A DNA stretch of 15,565 nt from contig DATDDN010000041.1 in the NCBI GenBank assembly GCA_036523795.1, forward strand, positions 1 through 15,565, in the 5' to 3' direction. How positions within the stretch are numbered: position 1 is the first letter of the stretch; every line of letters begins with the position of its first letter. Below the pieces are notes generated by a model. It was not told where the DNA came from, did not search any database, and saw nothing but the letters and a program-made list of their open reading frames with translations. Position numbers and translations under genes: made by a program. Positions 1-7,688 of this stretch are shown here, piece after piece. The stretch is from 39-52-133 sp036523795 (GTDB taxonomy: Bacteria > Pseudomonadota > Gammaproteobacteria > Burkholderiales > Gallionellaceae).

Positions 1-227
1 GCATGGCCACCGTATGGCACGGCGTGGTCAACCCGCCACGCAGCCGCGAGGTGCGCGAATGGCGCTATGACGACAAACCGCCCGTACTGAAAAAAGGCGA
101 AGAGATGGGCCGCTTCCTGCTCGGCTCCACCGTAGTGATGCTGTTCCCGAAAGACGTGCTGAAGTTCAACCCGACATGGGCGCCCGCAAAAGCCATACGC
201 ATGGGCGAGATGATGGGGACACACTGA
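1..227 (+). CDS. psd: Phosphatidylserine decarboxylase, C-terminal part (cut by window start)
   Basis: Psd decarboxylates phosphatidylserine to phosphatidylethanolamine at the inner membrane. It is made as a proenzyme that cleaves itself at an LGST motif, and the Ser becomes the pyruvoyl prosthetic group. Only about the last 75 residues lie in the window. The visible part shows the family's ending: a VWHGVVNPPR segment, then KKGEEMGRF followed directly by LLGSTVVMLF. The cleavage Ser codon is at 126-128. The frame is open to the left edge, so the ATG at 3 is internal and the true start lies upstream. The tail after LGST is about 30 residues, shorter than in E. coli Psd, where it is extended. 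Assignment rests on the LGST motif and its surroundings. Confidence 0.9.
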   Translation, partial: MATVWHGVVNPPRSREVREWRYDDKPPVLKKGEEMGRFLLGSTVVMLFPKDVLKFNPTWAPAKAIRMGEMMGTH

Positions 228-235
228 ACGCCGCA

Positions 236-520
236 ATGAACGCGCCCGCCGACAGCATCCTGCCCTTCCCTCCCATCACCAAGCAGCGCGCCCTGCGCAT
301 CGCGGCGCATGCCACCGGCCTGGGCAGCCAGCAACTTGGCTGCTTCAGCAAGAAACCAGCCGCCTGCAAAGTGCCCGAGTTCATTCCCAGAACGCTGTGC
401 TGGTATGTATACGTGCCAGCCGAGCGTACACCCTACACGCAGCGCGACAGCCGACTGCTGATCATCTCCAGGGAAAACGGCAACATTCTTTACGACGGTC
501 CCGCCGGCGACGGGGCATGA
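236..520 (+). CDS. Small protein of unknown function behind psd
   Basis: This encodes 94 residues with no signal peptide or membrane segment. I do not recognise a named family. I chose the ATG at 236, just 8 nt after the psd stop; an ATG at 176 in the same frame would overlap psd by about 50 nt. No strong Shine-Dalgarno precedes 236, so translation may depend on coupling to psd. The N-terminal half is basic and holds two Cys (36, 44). The C-terminal half reads WYVYVPAER, then SRLLIISRENGNILYDG and an acidic GDG end. That looks like a beta-hairpin module in which a strand is followed by 'G-x-I-L-Y-D-G', a pattern I have the impression of seeing at the end of many short hypothetical proteins. 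Synteny with psd is the only functional hint. Confidence 0.6.
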   Translation: MNAPADSILPFPPITKQRALRIAAHATGLGSQQLGCFSKKPAACKVPEFIPRTLCWYVYVPAERTPYTQRDSRLLIISRENGNILYDGPAGDGA

Positions 521-555
521 ACGCACACTCGATGCGCCACTAACCTGCGGCTGCT

Positions 556-3063
556 TCAGCTCAGGATCACGCGCCCGGCAGTTCCATCGACGGTAACCTG
601 CTGGCCGTTCTCCAGCGCTTCCAGGATGCCGCGCACGCTCATCACCGCCGGCAGGCCCACCTCGCGCGCCGTCACTGCACCATGAGACAACGGCCCCCCG
701 CTTTCCGTCACCACTGCCGAGGCCTTGTAGAACAGCGGCGTCCAGGCCGGATTGGTGGTGCGCGCCACCAGCACCGCGCCCTGCGGAAAGAAGGCAAAAT
801 CGTCCTGTGACAGCACCTTGAATACCGCGCCGCTTGCAGTCCCGGGGCTGCCGGGCAAGCCGGCAAAACCGCCTTCGGCGGTCACGGCGGCCGCTGTCTT
901 GCCCAACTCCCATTCCGGTGAGCGGTTGCGGTTCTCGATGTAGGCCTGCTTTTCCTTGCGGATATGTTCGGCCAGCAAATTCCACGTGGCAGGATCATTG
1001 GCGCTTACCGCCTGACCCATCTTTGCTGCGCTGGCGAAGAACACATCCATCGGCTCCTGCACCACGCCCATGCCGGCCAGCGTTTCGCCCAGGGCGCGCA
1101 GACCCCGGCGGAACGGCAAGGTAAGCCGCGTCGTCTGGTAGTGTTCGATATCGTCCAGCGCGGTGTACGCGCGTGCCAGGCGCAGCAGCTCCTGCACCGG
1201 GAAGCGCAGCTCCGCGGGCAGGCCGCCAACCAGCTGACGCTCGGTCTCGGCCATGGTGATCTTGAGCGTGCGCTCATTCTCGGCAGGATCTTCCAGCGTC
1301 GAATCCAGCATGACCTTCAAATTTTCAACGACGAGCCAGGGCGCCTCCAGCCAGGTCGGGAAATACGGGTCGAATTCGACCTCGCGATGGCCGTGATCCT
1401 GCAGAAAGCGCTGGAACATGGCAGCGATCTCCGGCGCTTCCTGGAAGCCGCCCGCAGCAAGGAACTCGCGCCCTTCCTGTTCACGCAGCTTTTGCGCGAG
1501 CGCGGGACGCTGGGCGATCTTGCGGGCGAGGCGATACAGCTCCTTGTTGACGAAACCGGTCTTGGTTTCGCAATAGGCCAGCAAGCGATCAAAACAGCCC
1601 GCTGCGGCCTCTTTGCCCACTGCCGCCTCGACGATGCTGAACACCAGCTTGTACAGGGTGCGCTGGGTGATCGAGATGGCAATGTTGGGCAGGAAATACT
1701 CGGCGCCCAGCTGCTTGACGCGCAACACGTAGTGCCACTGCTCGGCAACCGGGCGCCCTTTCAGCGGCTCCGCCATCAGCTCGCCCAGGCCCAGCAGATA
1801 GCGGTCCAGGTCGCGCGACCAGGCCAGCGGCAGGTTCTGCACCCAGGCGTAACGCTTGCGCAGCGCAGGCAGGGCCGCGACCAGCTCCGCCACCGAGCGC
1901 ACGTTCAGCGCATTGGCGGTGCCTTCGGCATACACCTCCACCGCGTTCTGGTTGCCGTAGACATAGTTGCCGAACAAGGCGAACCACTTGCCGTGGTATG
2001 GCGGCAGGCCCATCAATTCGAATGAATAGGACAGCGATTGGTGAAAGCCCTCCTCCACCAGGTCCCACGCCAGCGGAGTGATCACCGAGGGGAAACGCTC
2101 GGCCGATTCATCGCGTGTCCAGCGCGGCGGAACGCGCGTTACCGGGCGCGCCTGCAACAGCCACAGGCGGCCGTCTTCAATTCCCCACTCGATGTCCTGC
2201 GGGTAGCCATAGAACGCCTCCACGCGACGCATCAACGCCGACAGATCGGCAAGCTCCTGCTCGCTCAGGCATGGCTTGTCCGCCTCATTTTCCGGGACGT
2301 GCTCGATCCGCGTGCCGGTCGTATCGGCGATGATTTTTTCCGCCTTGTGCGCGATGTTGGCGTCGCGTACCTGGCCGGTCTTCTTGTCCAGTATCCAGTG
2401 GTCTACCGCGCACTCGCCGCCCACCACCGATTCGCCCAGGCCGAAGTTGGCATCCAGCGATTGCTCGGAAGGATTACCGCTGACCGGGTTGATGCAGAAG
2501 CCCACCCCGGCCACGCGATTGAACGCCATCTTCTGCACCACCACGGCCATGGCGGAATCGAACAAGCCTATGCCGGCCTGCAGACGGTAGCTGATGGCAC
2601 GCGCGCTCCACAGCGATATCCAGCAATCGCGTATCCGCGCCAGCACGTCCTCTGCACCGATGCAATTGAGGTAGGTCTCGTGTTGCCCCGCGAACGCCGC
2701 ACCGCCCGTGTCTTCCGACGTTGCCGAACTGCGCACGGAAAATGCCGTCCCTGCGGGAAAGGTGGCCAGCGCCTGCCTGACCTGATCCAGCAATGAGGCG
2801 GGCAGCGGCTTGTCCGCCATGCGCGCGCACAGCTGCTGTGTCGCCCGCTCCAGCGACGCCAGGTCATCCAGCGGCAAGGCGCTGATCTCAAGCTTCAGTT
2901 CTTCTGCCTGATCCAGAAACAGGCGATACGCCTCGGGCGTCACGACCACCCCGAACGGAACCGGGAAGCCGCCCTGGGTCAGCTTCGCCAGGTTGGCGCC
3001 CTTGCCACCGGCAAGGTTCACGTCGAGCAGGCCGGGGTTGTTGAAATCAAGCAGCAGAGACAT
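556..3063 (-). CDS. PEP-synthase / rifampin-phosphotransferase-like dikinase (PEP/pyruvate-binding ATP-grasp plus C-terminal His domain)
   Basis: This 835-residue protein has the dikinase ATP-binding fold: AGGKGANLAKL (Lys21), SVRSSATSED (Arg111) and a C-terminal IEWGIEDGRLWLLQARPVT near residues 290-312. A long middle region of about 450 residues follows. The swivelling phospho-His domain sits at the very end, in ESGGPLSHGAVTAREVGLPAV, with catalytic His794. This order, with no C-terminal PEP/pyruvate TIM barrel, matches rifampin phosphotransferases (about 860 residues) and not PpsA. These enzymes phosphorylate the catalytic His from ATP, releasing AMP and phosphate, and pass the phosphate to an acceptor bound by the middle domain; here the acceptor is unknown. 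The start at 3063 is chosen over ATG 3072 because GAAGG lies 9 nt before it. The gene is last in a four-gene operon and overlaps the PAP2 gene by 17 nt. A role in rifampicin resistance is possible but unsupported by context. Confidence 0.85.
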   Translation of the reverse strand: MSLLLDFNNPGLLDVNLAGGKGANLAKLTQGGFPVPFGVVVTPEAYRLFLDQAEELKLEISALPLDDLASLERATQQLCARMADKPLPASLLDQVRQALATFPAGTAFSVRSSATSEDTGGAAFAGQHETYLNCIGAEDVLARIRDCWISLWSARAISYRLQAGIGLFDSAMAVVVQKMAFNRVAGVGFCINPVSGNPSEQSLDANFGLGESVVGGECAVDHWILDKKTGQVRDANIAHKAEKIIADTTGTRIEHVPENEADKPCLSEQELADLSALMRRVEAFYGYPQDIEWGIEDGRLWLLQARPVTRVPPRWTRDESAERFPSVITPLAWDLVEEGFHQSLSYSFELMGLPPYHGKWFALFGNYVYGNQNAVEVYAEGTANALNVRSVAELVAALPALRKRYAWVQNLPLAWSRDLDRYLLGLGELMAEPLKGRPVAEQWHYVLRVKQLGAEYFLPNIAISITQRTLYKLVFSIVEAAVGKEAAAGCFDRLLAYCETKTGFVNKELYRLARKIAQRPALAQKLREQEGREFLAAGGFQEAPEIAAMFQRFLQDHGHREVEFDPYFPTWLEAPWLVVENLKVMLDSTLEDPAENERTLKITMAETERQLVGGLPAELRFPVQELLRLARAYTALDDIEHYQTTRLTLPFRRGLRALGETLAGMGVVQEPMDVFFASAAKMGQAVSANDPATWNLLAEHIRKEKQAYIENRNRSPEWELGKTAAAVTAEGGFAGLPGSPGTASGAVFKVLSQDDFAFFPQGAVLVARTTNPAWTPLFYKASAVVTESGGPLSHGAVTAREVGLPAVMSVRGILEALENGQQVTVDGTAGRVILS

Positions 3064-3907
3064 TGTCGGCATCCTTCAGGCTGGTGGAAATGGCGTAGCG
3101 GCGCGATTCGTACAGGGCAAACGTGGCCAGCGCGAAGCCGCACAGAACATCGATGAGATAGTGATAGCGCAAATACAGCGTGGAAAACCAGAGTCCCGCC
3201 ACGGGCAGCAGGAGGTAAGCGAATTCGCGGCGGTGATGGCGCCATGCGAAGCCGAGGATGAACGTCGACACGGCGCAGTGCAGGCTCGGCCAGACATCCA
3301 CACGGTTGCTGCCCTGCACCACCATCGTGCTGTTGAGCGCGGTGATCGGGCCACCGGTCAATTGCAGCTGGAACAGGTCTGCATGCGCCAGCCACGGGCC
3401 GGCTGCCGGCACCAGCAGGTAGCCGAGGAATCCCAGGCCATACACGGTAAACAGACCCGAGTAGAACTCGCCCAGCAATTCGCGCTGCCTGAAGAAGTAG
3501 CGCAGCAGGCTGAAGAACAGCAAAGGCATGAAGAAGATGTAACACAGACTGAGCACTTCGGTCAGCCAGGGCGTCGCAATATGCTGCAGCATCACCGAAG
3601 GCGTTTCACCCAGCAACGTGCGATCGATCGCCAGCAGCTGGTCGTCGAACCTCGTTTCGCGCAGTGCCGGCACCGCCCCTGCCATGGCCTGGTAGGACAC
3701 GTTCATGCCCACCGCCAGGAAGGCGCATACCGCAGCCAGCCTGCGCCAGCTCGGCTGGCTCGTATGCCGCTTCCCGAGCCAGAGCATGGTGATCAGCATG
3801 ATGCAGAACAACAAGGCCCACAGGGTCAGGTTAAGCACTTCGGCAATGGCGATGATCGCAAGGTAGGCACTGAAATAGCGCAAGGGCAGATCAAGCAATC
3901 TTTTCAT
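3047..3907 (-). CDS. PAP2_3-type membrane phosphatase/phosphotransferase (Aur1-like)
   Basis: This 286-residue multipass inner-membrane protein belongs to the PAP2 phosphatase superfamily. Residues 207-213 read PSLHCAV (His210, the general acid of motif C2). Residues 242-256 read STLYLRYHYLIDVLC, with nucleophile His249 and Asp253 of motif C3. An upstream DDQLLAIDRTLLG stretch near 88-100 and a PAAGPW loop near 167-172 fit the PAP2_3 branch, which includes inositol phosphorylceramide synthase Aur1. The classical KxxxxxxRP motif C1 is not visible, and the C3 motif starts S-T instead of S-R; both are features of that branch. Such enzymes either dephosphorylate lipid phosphates or transfer phospho-head groups at the outer face of the inner membrane. 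The ATG overlaps the acyltransferase stop by 17 nt, and the gene's own stop overlaps the next gene by 17 nt, so translation is probably coupled on both sides. Confidence 0.85.
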   Translation of the reverse strand: MKRLLDLPLRYFSAYLAIIAIAEVLNLTLWALLFCIMLITMLWLGKRHTSQPSWRRLAAVCAFLAVGMNVSYQAMAGAVPALRETRFDDQLLAIDRTLLGETPSVMLQHIATPWLTEVLSLCYIFFMPLLFFSLLRYFFRQRELLGEFYSGLFTVYGLGFLGYLLVPAAGPWLAHADLFQLQLTGGPITALNSTMVVQGSNRVDVWPSLHCAVSTFILGFAWRHHRREFAYLLLPVAGLWFSTLYLRYHYLIDVLCGFALATFALYESRRYAISTSLKDADNVSAA

Positions 3908-5087
3908 GTGTCATCCAATCCATCAATTTGCGGTAGGCACCCAGCAAGGCTGGCCGCGCGCTGCGGTGCAACAGGCGGTTGCACAGCGCAACGGACAATT
4001 TGCGGAAGCGGTACCAAGCGGCCAGACCGACGGCGGTAAGCAGCCAATAGGACACCACGGCCGCCATGCCACAAGCCAGGAGCAGGAGCGCATTCGCGAC
4101 GACCAGCCAGAGCAAGGCAACCGGCAGCGCCGCGACCATTCTCCAGAAAGCGATGACGTTGGCATCGTCGGGCAACTTCCGGCTCGCAACATGGCCTGCC
4201 AGCAGTACGGGCGCATTGAGCGCGGCGAAGGCGGCCACGAATGGTGCCAGCAACATCCAGTAAAGTGCATACAGCAGCCAAGGGCCGAGCGGAGTCAGAG
4301 GAACGCCCTGATGCAGGCAGAGGCGCTCGCGTTGCGAGATCTGCTCGAGTTCCCGCACTATCGTCACCAGCGCATCGGGCATGGCCTGTTCGAAATTTTT
4401 CAGTGCGCGCGCGTAGGGGGTCGGCGTGCCCAGCGTGCTGGCATACGCCAGCATCTCTGCCCTGCGCTGCGCTTCGGCAGACGCGAAGTTTGCGCCGACG
4501 GATTCCAGCCCCCGGGTGATGTGCTGATGCAGCGTCGCGACGTCGTCGCTCGCCTGAGGAAAAATCGGCTCGCCCACCACCACCTCTGCCCGGCTCTGCC
4601 AGACTGTCGGGTCTTCGTAGTGCACTGCCAGCGGCACGATGGCCGGCCGCACACCCGTGCCCAACGCGGCATGCAGAATTCTTGCCGCCCCCCGGTGATA
4701 GGGCAAATGCGCATGACCCAGCGTACTGGTGCCTTCCGGCATGATGAACAGCTGCCCGTCGCCCTTCAGCAAGTCTATGCAGTGCCGGGTGGCCTCGGTG
4801 TTATTGGCTTCAATGCCCCGGTTCCTGTCTTTGGTGCGTGCAACCGCTATCCCCTGGAACAGGAAACGCCCCAATGGCAGCCGATGCAGCTGCGCAGACA
4901 CCATGGGCATGGCCGCCGGCACAGCCAAGGAATATGGCGCCGCGTCCAGCGCGCCGTTGCGGTGGGTTGCGACGAACAGGATCGGGCCGGAGGCAGGTAT
5001 GCGCTCTTTCCCCACGACATCGACCCGATTGAAAGCCAGGCGCGCAATCAGGCGCCACAGCCAGTTATTGCTCAGGGGCCGGTTCAT
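3891..5087 (-). CDS. LPLAT-family acyltransferase (PlsC-like) with C-terminal membrane segments
   Basis: This 398-residue protein carries lysophospholipid/glycerophosphate acyltransferase motifs. Motif I is ATHRNGALDAAP, with His42 and Asp48. A GIAVAR segment around 79-84 supplies the motif II Arg. Motif III is MPEGTSTLG, with Glu118. A VPLAVHYE segment corresponds to motif IV. The His-Asp spacing is H-x5-D, not the canonical H-x4-D; from memory this also occurs in Gpt2/Sct1-like acyltransferases. The C-terminal third has about three to four hydrophobic segments, suggesting a membrane-embedded tail. The family transfers acyl chains from acyl-CoA or acyl-ACP to lysophospholipid or glycerol phosphate acceptors. 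The start at 5087 is preferred to a possible ATG at 5162 because it gives an ATGA overlap with the upstream hydrolase stop, and homologous-looking sequence begins there (MNRPLSNNW). Confidence 0.85.
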   Translation of the reverse strand: MNRPLSNNWLWRLIARLAFNRVDVVGKERIPASGPILFVATHRNGALDAAPYSLAVPAAMPMVSAQLHRLPLGRFLFQGIAVARTKDRNRGIEANNTEATRHCIDLLKGDGQLFIMPEGTSTLGHAHLPYHRGAARILHAALGTGVRPAIVPLAVHYEDPTVWQSRAEVVVGEPIFPQASDDVATLHQHITRGLESVGANFASAEAQRRAEMLAYASTLGTPTPYARALKNFEQAMPDALVTIVRELEQISQRERLCLHQGVPLTPLGPWLLYALYWMLLAPFVAAFAALNAPVLLAGHVASRKLPDDANVIAFWRMVAALPVALLWLVVANALLLLACGMAAVVSYWLLTAVGLAAWYRFRKLSVALCNRLLHRSARPALLGAYRKLMDWMTHEKIA

Positions 5088-5704
5088 TGTATGCGGCACA
5101 CCAGCGACACATCGCGATGGGCTGCGATATCCAACGGCAATATGGTGCCCTTGTGATTCCACGGAATCTGGATGCCCAGCCGGGAATAGGCATGGAAGAC
5201 ATATTCCGAACAGACAGTGGATTTATTGGCGCGCAGTTTGCCGAAGCGCAGCCCTGCCAGCTCCGCGATTTCGCGCAAACCAAGGCGCAGCAAACGGCGC
5301 AAGCTGTATGGGTGGCCAAGAATGTCCACCAGCTCCGACAGGAAGACGGTAGAGATTTCTTCTTCCCTGGCATCCAGCTCGGCGTGGCGCGCGATCAGCA
5401 GATGACCGGGGTAAGGCTTGCCGCTGCCATTCCAGTCCTTGAGATAACTGCTCAGGGGAACGACGCGAACGCCAAACGGCCATTCGGCCTCCAGCAACAG
5501 CAAGCGATCGATGGAGCGCATGCGAACCACCAGGGCCACATGGCTGTAAGGGCTCCCTGAGACCCTCTGGATGACGCGTGAAACCAGATTGGTGCCTGAA
5601 CAGAACAGCAAATCGCCTGTATTGATCGTTGCACGCACCGCGTCGTAATTCTCGCTGGCCAGTTCACGGATGCCGGCCTGCTTCAATGGCACACTCAGAC
5701 TCAT
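5084..5704 (-). CDS. Permuted papain-like cysteine hydrolase (YiiX/YebB-type, NlpC/P60 superfamily)
   Basis: This 206-residue protein, apparently cytoplasmic as there is no signal peptide, has the circularly permuted NlpC/P60 arrangement. TGDLLFCSG (29-37) is followed by SPYSHVALVV with catalytic His55, a nearby LLEAEWPFGVRV containing Glu72/Glu74, and late STVCSEYVFHAYSRLG with the presumed nucleophile Cys165. This group includes YiiX, YebB and eukaryotic LRAT-type enzymes. Permuted members tend to act on acyl, thioester or lipid amide bonds, whereas non-permuted members cut cell-wall peptides. It is the first gene of the operon. The start at 5704 has GAGGG six nt upstream. Its stop overlaps the acyltransferase start (ATGA), which ties it tightly to acyl-chain chemistry. 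Substrate unknown. Confidence 0.8.
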   Translation of the reverse strand: MSLSVPLKQAGIRELASENYDAVRATINTGDLLFCSGTNLVSRVIQRVSGSPYSHVALVVRMRSIDRLLLLEAEWPFGVRVVPLSSYLKDWNGSGKPYPGHLLIARHAELDAREEEISTVFLSELVDILGHPYSLRRLLRLGLREIAELAGLRFGKLRANKSTVCSEYVFHAYSRLGIQIPWNHKGTILPLDIAAHRDVSLVCRIQ

Positions 5705-5787
5705 TCCCCACCCTCAATCATCCGGCTGCGTGTCGTTGTCGTCCAATCTGCCTCTGTAATTTTTGTATTGGCGAGGCAGCCCGTACG

Positions 5788-5816
5788 ATTCTGGAGGAGA
5801 AGATTGTTTGATGCAA
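5788..5816 (-). promoter_or_regulatory. Possible sigma-70 promoter of the hydrolase-acyltransferase-PAP2-dikinase operon
   Basis: On the minus strand, TTGCAT (5811-5816) and CAGAAT (5788-5793) are separated by exactly 17 nt, about 85 nt before the first ATG of the operon. Each hexamer matches 4 of 6 consensus positions. The 232-nt gap to the upstream membrane-protein gene is the only room for a separate promoter. Weak match, so tentative. Confidence 0.3.
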
Positions 5817-5936
5817 CAGGAAGATGCCAGGCAACCGGATATGCGCCGCACATACGGCGATGCGCCCCGGCTCGGCAGGTGCCATACCATGAATTGTCAG
5901 AATGATACGGAAGCGGACTGCGCAGCTGCTGTCCGG

Positions 5937-6530
5937 TCAGGCGTGCGCCCTGTGCCGCAATGCCCTGAACACCTGCACCAGCGCATAGACGACCAGCACC
6001 GGATCCAGCAGGTAGTTCCACAGGTTGTCCGATTCCAGCAGGTGCAGGTTGTAGGCCAGCAAGGGCAACAGCGGGATCACTGCCAGGGTGCGCCAGCGCT
6101 TCAGCCACGCGACGAGGGAAAGGGCGCACAGCACGGCCACCATGGCTTGCGGCGCGTAGCCCCAGCGGTAGGGGTCGATCGGGCCCATGCCCAGCGCGAG
6201 CGGATAGAACACTACGCCCGTCACCGCCGCTGCCACCAGCAATATCCTGCGCGTGTCACGTCCGAGCAAGGCATGGTGGCGGATGCGAAGCATCAGGCTA
6301 TTCGCCAGCACCAGCAGCGTAAGCACGCTGAGGTCGCCGATCACGCTGCGCAGCCATTGCGCCGCAGTGGAACCGGCCAGCGGCACGGTGAAGCAAAGCA
6401 CCAGCAACACCGTCAGCAGCACGTAACGCGTCAGAGGCTGCGTTACCAGGCGATTCAGCAGCATCACCAGCAACAGTGCCAGCACCAGCAACTGCCCCAG
6501 CCACGGCAACACGTCGAACAGCGCGCTCAT
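5937..6530 (-). CDS. Multipass inner-membrane protein of unknown function
   Basis: This 197-residue, strongly hydrophobic protein has about six to seven predicted membrane helices (for example residues near 9-26, 35-53, 67-82, 94-115, 128-142, 149-163 and 175-190). I recognise no family motif. Conserved-looking charged or polar spots between helices include RIRHHALLGRDTRR and GPIDPYRWGY, which could form a cytoplasmic or periplasmic loop interface. Its ATG overlaps the stop of the sialidase-like gene by 4 nt (ATGA), so the two are very likely translated together and probably work together, perhaps as a membrane partner in surface-glycan handling. It ends the second minus-strand operon; no clear terminator hairpin with a T-run follows. 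Confidence 0.75.
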   Translation of the reverse strand: MSALFDVLPWLGQLLVLALLLVMLLNRLVTQPLTRYVLLTVLLVLCFTVPLAGSTAAQWLRSVIGDLSVLTLLVLANSLMLRIRHHALLGRDTRRILLVAAAVTGVVFYPLALGMGPIDPYRWGYAPQAMVAVLCALSLVAWLKRWRTLAVIPLLPLLAYNLHLLESDNLWNYLLDPVLVVYALVQVFRALRHRAHA

Positions 6531-7681
6531 GGCTTGCCTCCGTCTACCCAGCGGTCGTTGAAGGTCACTTGGCGGATGCGTTTGCGGTTCCAGGTATAGA
6601 GCAGGTGCATGGTGCCGTCGTGGCTGCGGATGAGATACGGATAGGAGAACTCTTCCTTGTCGGCCGACTGCTCGAAGTGGCGCACGATGTGCCAGCTCAC
6701 GCCATCATCGCGCGATACCGCCAGCGCCAGGCTGCTGCGCCCGGCTTCCACGTCGTTGAACACCAGCAGCAGGCTGCCGTCCGGGCGGCGCAGGCCGGCC
6801 ACGGCGGAATCAGGGTTGGGCAGCGCAAGCTCGCCGTGCACCGGCCAGCTTGCGCCGCCATCCGCGCTGCGGGCAAACAGCACATGGCCGGGGAACGGCC
6901 CGGTGTCGCGCATCAGCGCCAGCAGCTGATCCTGCGCCAGCGGCAGCAGCAGCGGCTGGATGGCGCGGCGGCCGTGGGTGATGCGCACCTTGTCGAGAAT
7001 GCGGCCGTCGGCATCCACGCGCAGCAGCTCGGCAAATTTGCCGATGAACTCGTGGTACACCGGCAGCGCGATGCTGCCGTCGTCATAGGTCAGCGGCGCG
7101 CACTTGTTGAGCGTGCTGATGTTGAAGAACGGCGAGGTGATCAGGCGGCGCGGCGCATCCCAGCTCTGCCCTTCGTCGCTGGAGTGCATCACGTTCAGCG
7201 CAGAGCCGGCCCAGCCGCCCACCGACACGCTCACGTAATACAGCGAGAGGCCGTCCAGCGGCTCGCGCACCAGCACCGAGTTGCCCACGGTCTTGATGTG
7301 GCGTCCGAGTGCGGCCTGCGTTCCCGCTGCGCCGATGATGCGGCGCGGTTCGCTCCAGCGACGGGTCTGCGGCGAATAATCCGCGCCCCACAAGACCACG
7401 TCGGTGGCACCTTCGCGCGTGCCGCCGAACCAGGTGGCGAGCAGACCGCCATCGCGCGTCTCGATCACGTTGGCGCCGTGCACCGATGGCGTGGGGCAAT
7501 TCTCGCAGGCATAGCCCATGCTCATGGCAGGCGCGCTGCCGTCGAGTGCGGTGGCCTCTCCCAGCAGCAGTCTGGGCGCAGCCTGCGGCGCGAGATAGCG
7601 GTTAAACAGCGGCACTGCCGCGGCCAGCAACAACACGCCGTAACCGGCATGCGTGAAGAAGGAGAACAGCCGCCGCTTCAT
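6527..7681 (-). CDS. Membrane-anchored BNR/Asp-box sialidase-like protein
   Basis: This 384-residue protein has an N-terminal hydrophobic anchor (about residues 12-29) and then a six-bladed beta-propeller of the BNR_2 / predicted neuraminidase type. Three Asp boxes (S-x-D-x-G-x-x-W) are visible: SSDEGQSW (167-174), SADGGASW (272-279) and SRDDGVSW (323-330). The C-terminal LLYTWNRKRIRQVTF matches the family's last strand. True sialidases use an Arg triad, a Tyr/Glu pair and an Asp; I can see candidate residues but cannot prove the set, so the substrate may be a different surface sugar acid. Asp-box sequence and the N-terminal anchor imply a periplasm-facing location. ATG 7681 is chosen over an upstream in-frame ATG (7726), because the latter would overlap the HAD gene; it starts 7 nt after that gene's stop. 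Confidence 0.8.
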   Translation of the reverse strand: MKRRLFSFFTHAGYGVLLLAAAVPLFNRYLAPQAAPRLLLGEATALDGSAPAMSMGYACENCPTPSVHGANVIETRDGGLLATWFGGTREGATDVVLWGADYSPQTRRWSEPRRIIGAAGTQAALGRHIKTVGNSVLVREPLDGLSLYYVSVSVGGWAGSALNVMHSSDEGQSWDAPRRLITSPFFNISTLNKCAPLTYDDGSIALPVYHEFIGKFAELLRVDADGRILDKVRITHGRRAIQPLLLPLAQDQLLALMRDTGPFPGHVLFARSADGGASWPVHGELALPNPDSAVAGLRRPDGSLLLVFNDVEAGRSSLALAVSRDDGVSWHIVRHFEQSADKEEFSYPYLIRSHDGTMHLLYTWNRKRIRQVTFNDRWVDGGKP

Positions 7682-7688
7682 CTGTCGC

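Noticed and set aside
521..555. Bidirectional terminator between the small gene and the dikinase gene
   Set aside because: Only a 4-bp CGCA/TGCG stem without T-runs is present.
964..2025. Long plus-strand open frame opposite the dikinase gene
   Set aside because: It lies antisense to strongly recognisable dikinase sequence, its product is rich in Gln, Arg and His with no family motif, and such frames are expected in GC-rich coding DNA.
556..3063. Calling the dikinase a PEP synthase (ppsA)
   Set aside because: The His domain is C-terminal and there is no PEP/pyruvate TIM barrel.
2993..5156. Two long plus-strand open frames (2993-4039 and 3906-5156) opposite the PAP2 and acyltransferase genes
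   Set aside because: Low-complexity Gln/His/Arg products opposite genes with intact catalytic motifs; they are antisense shadows.
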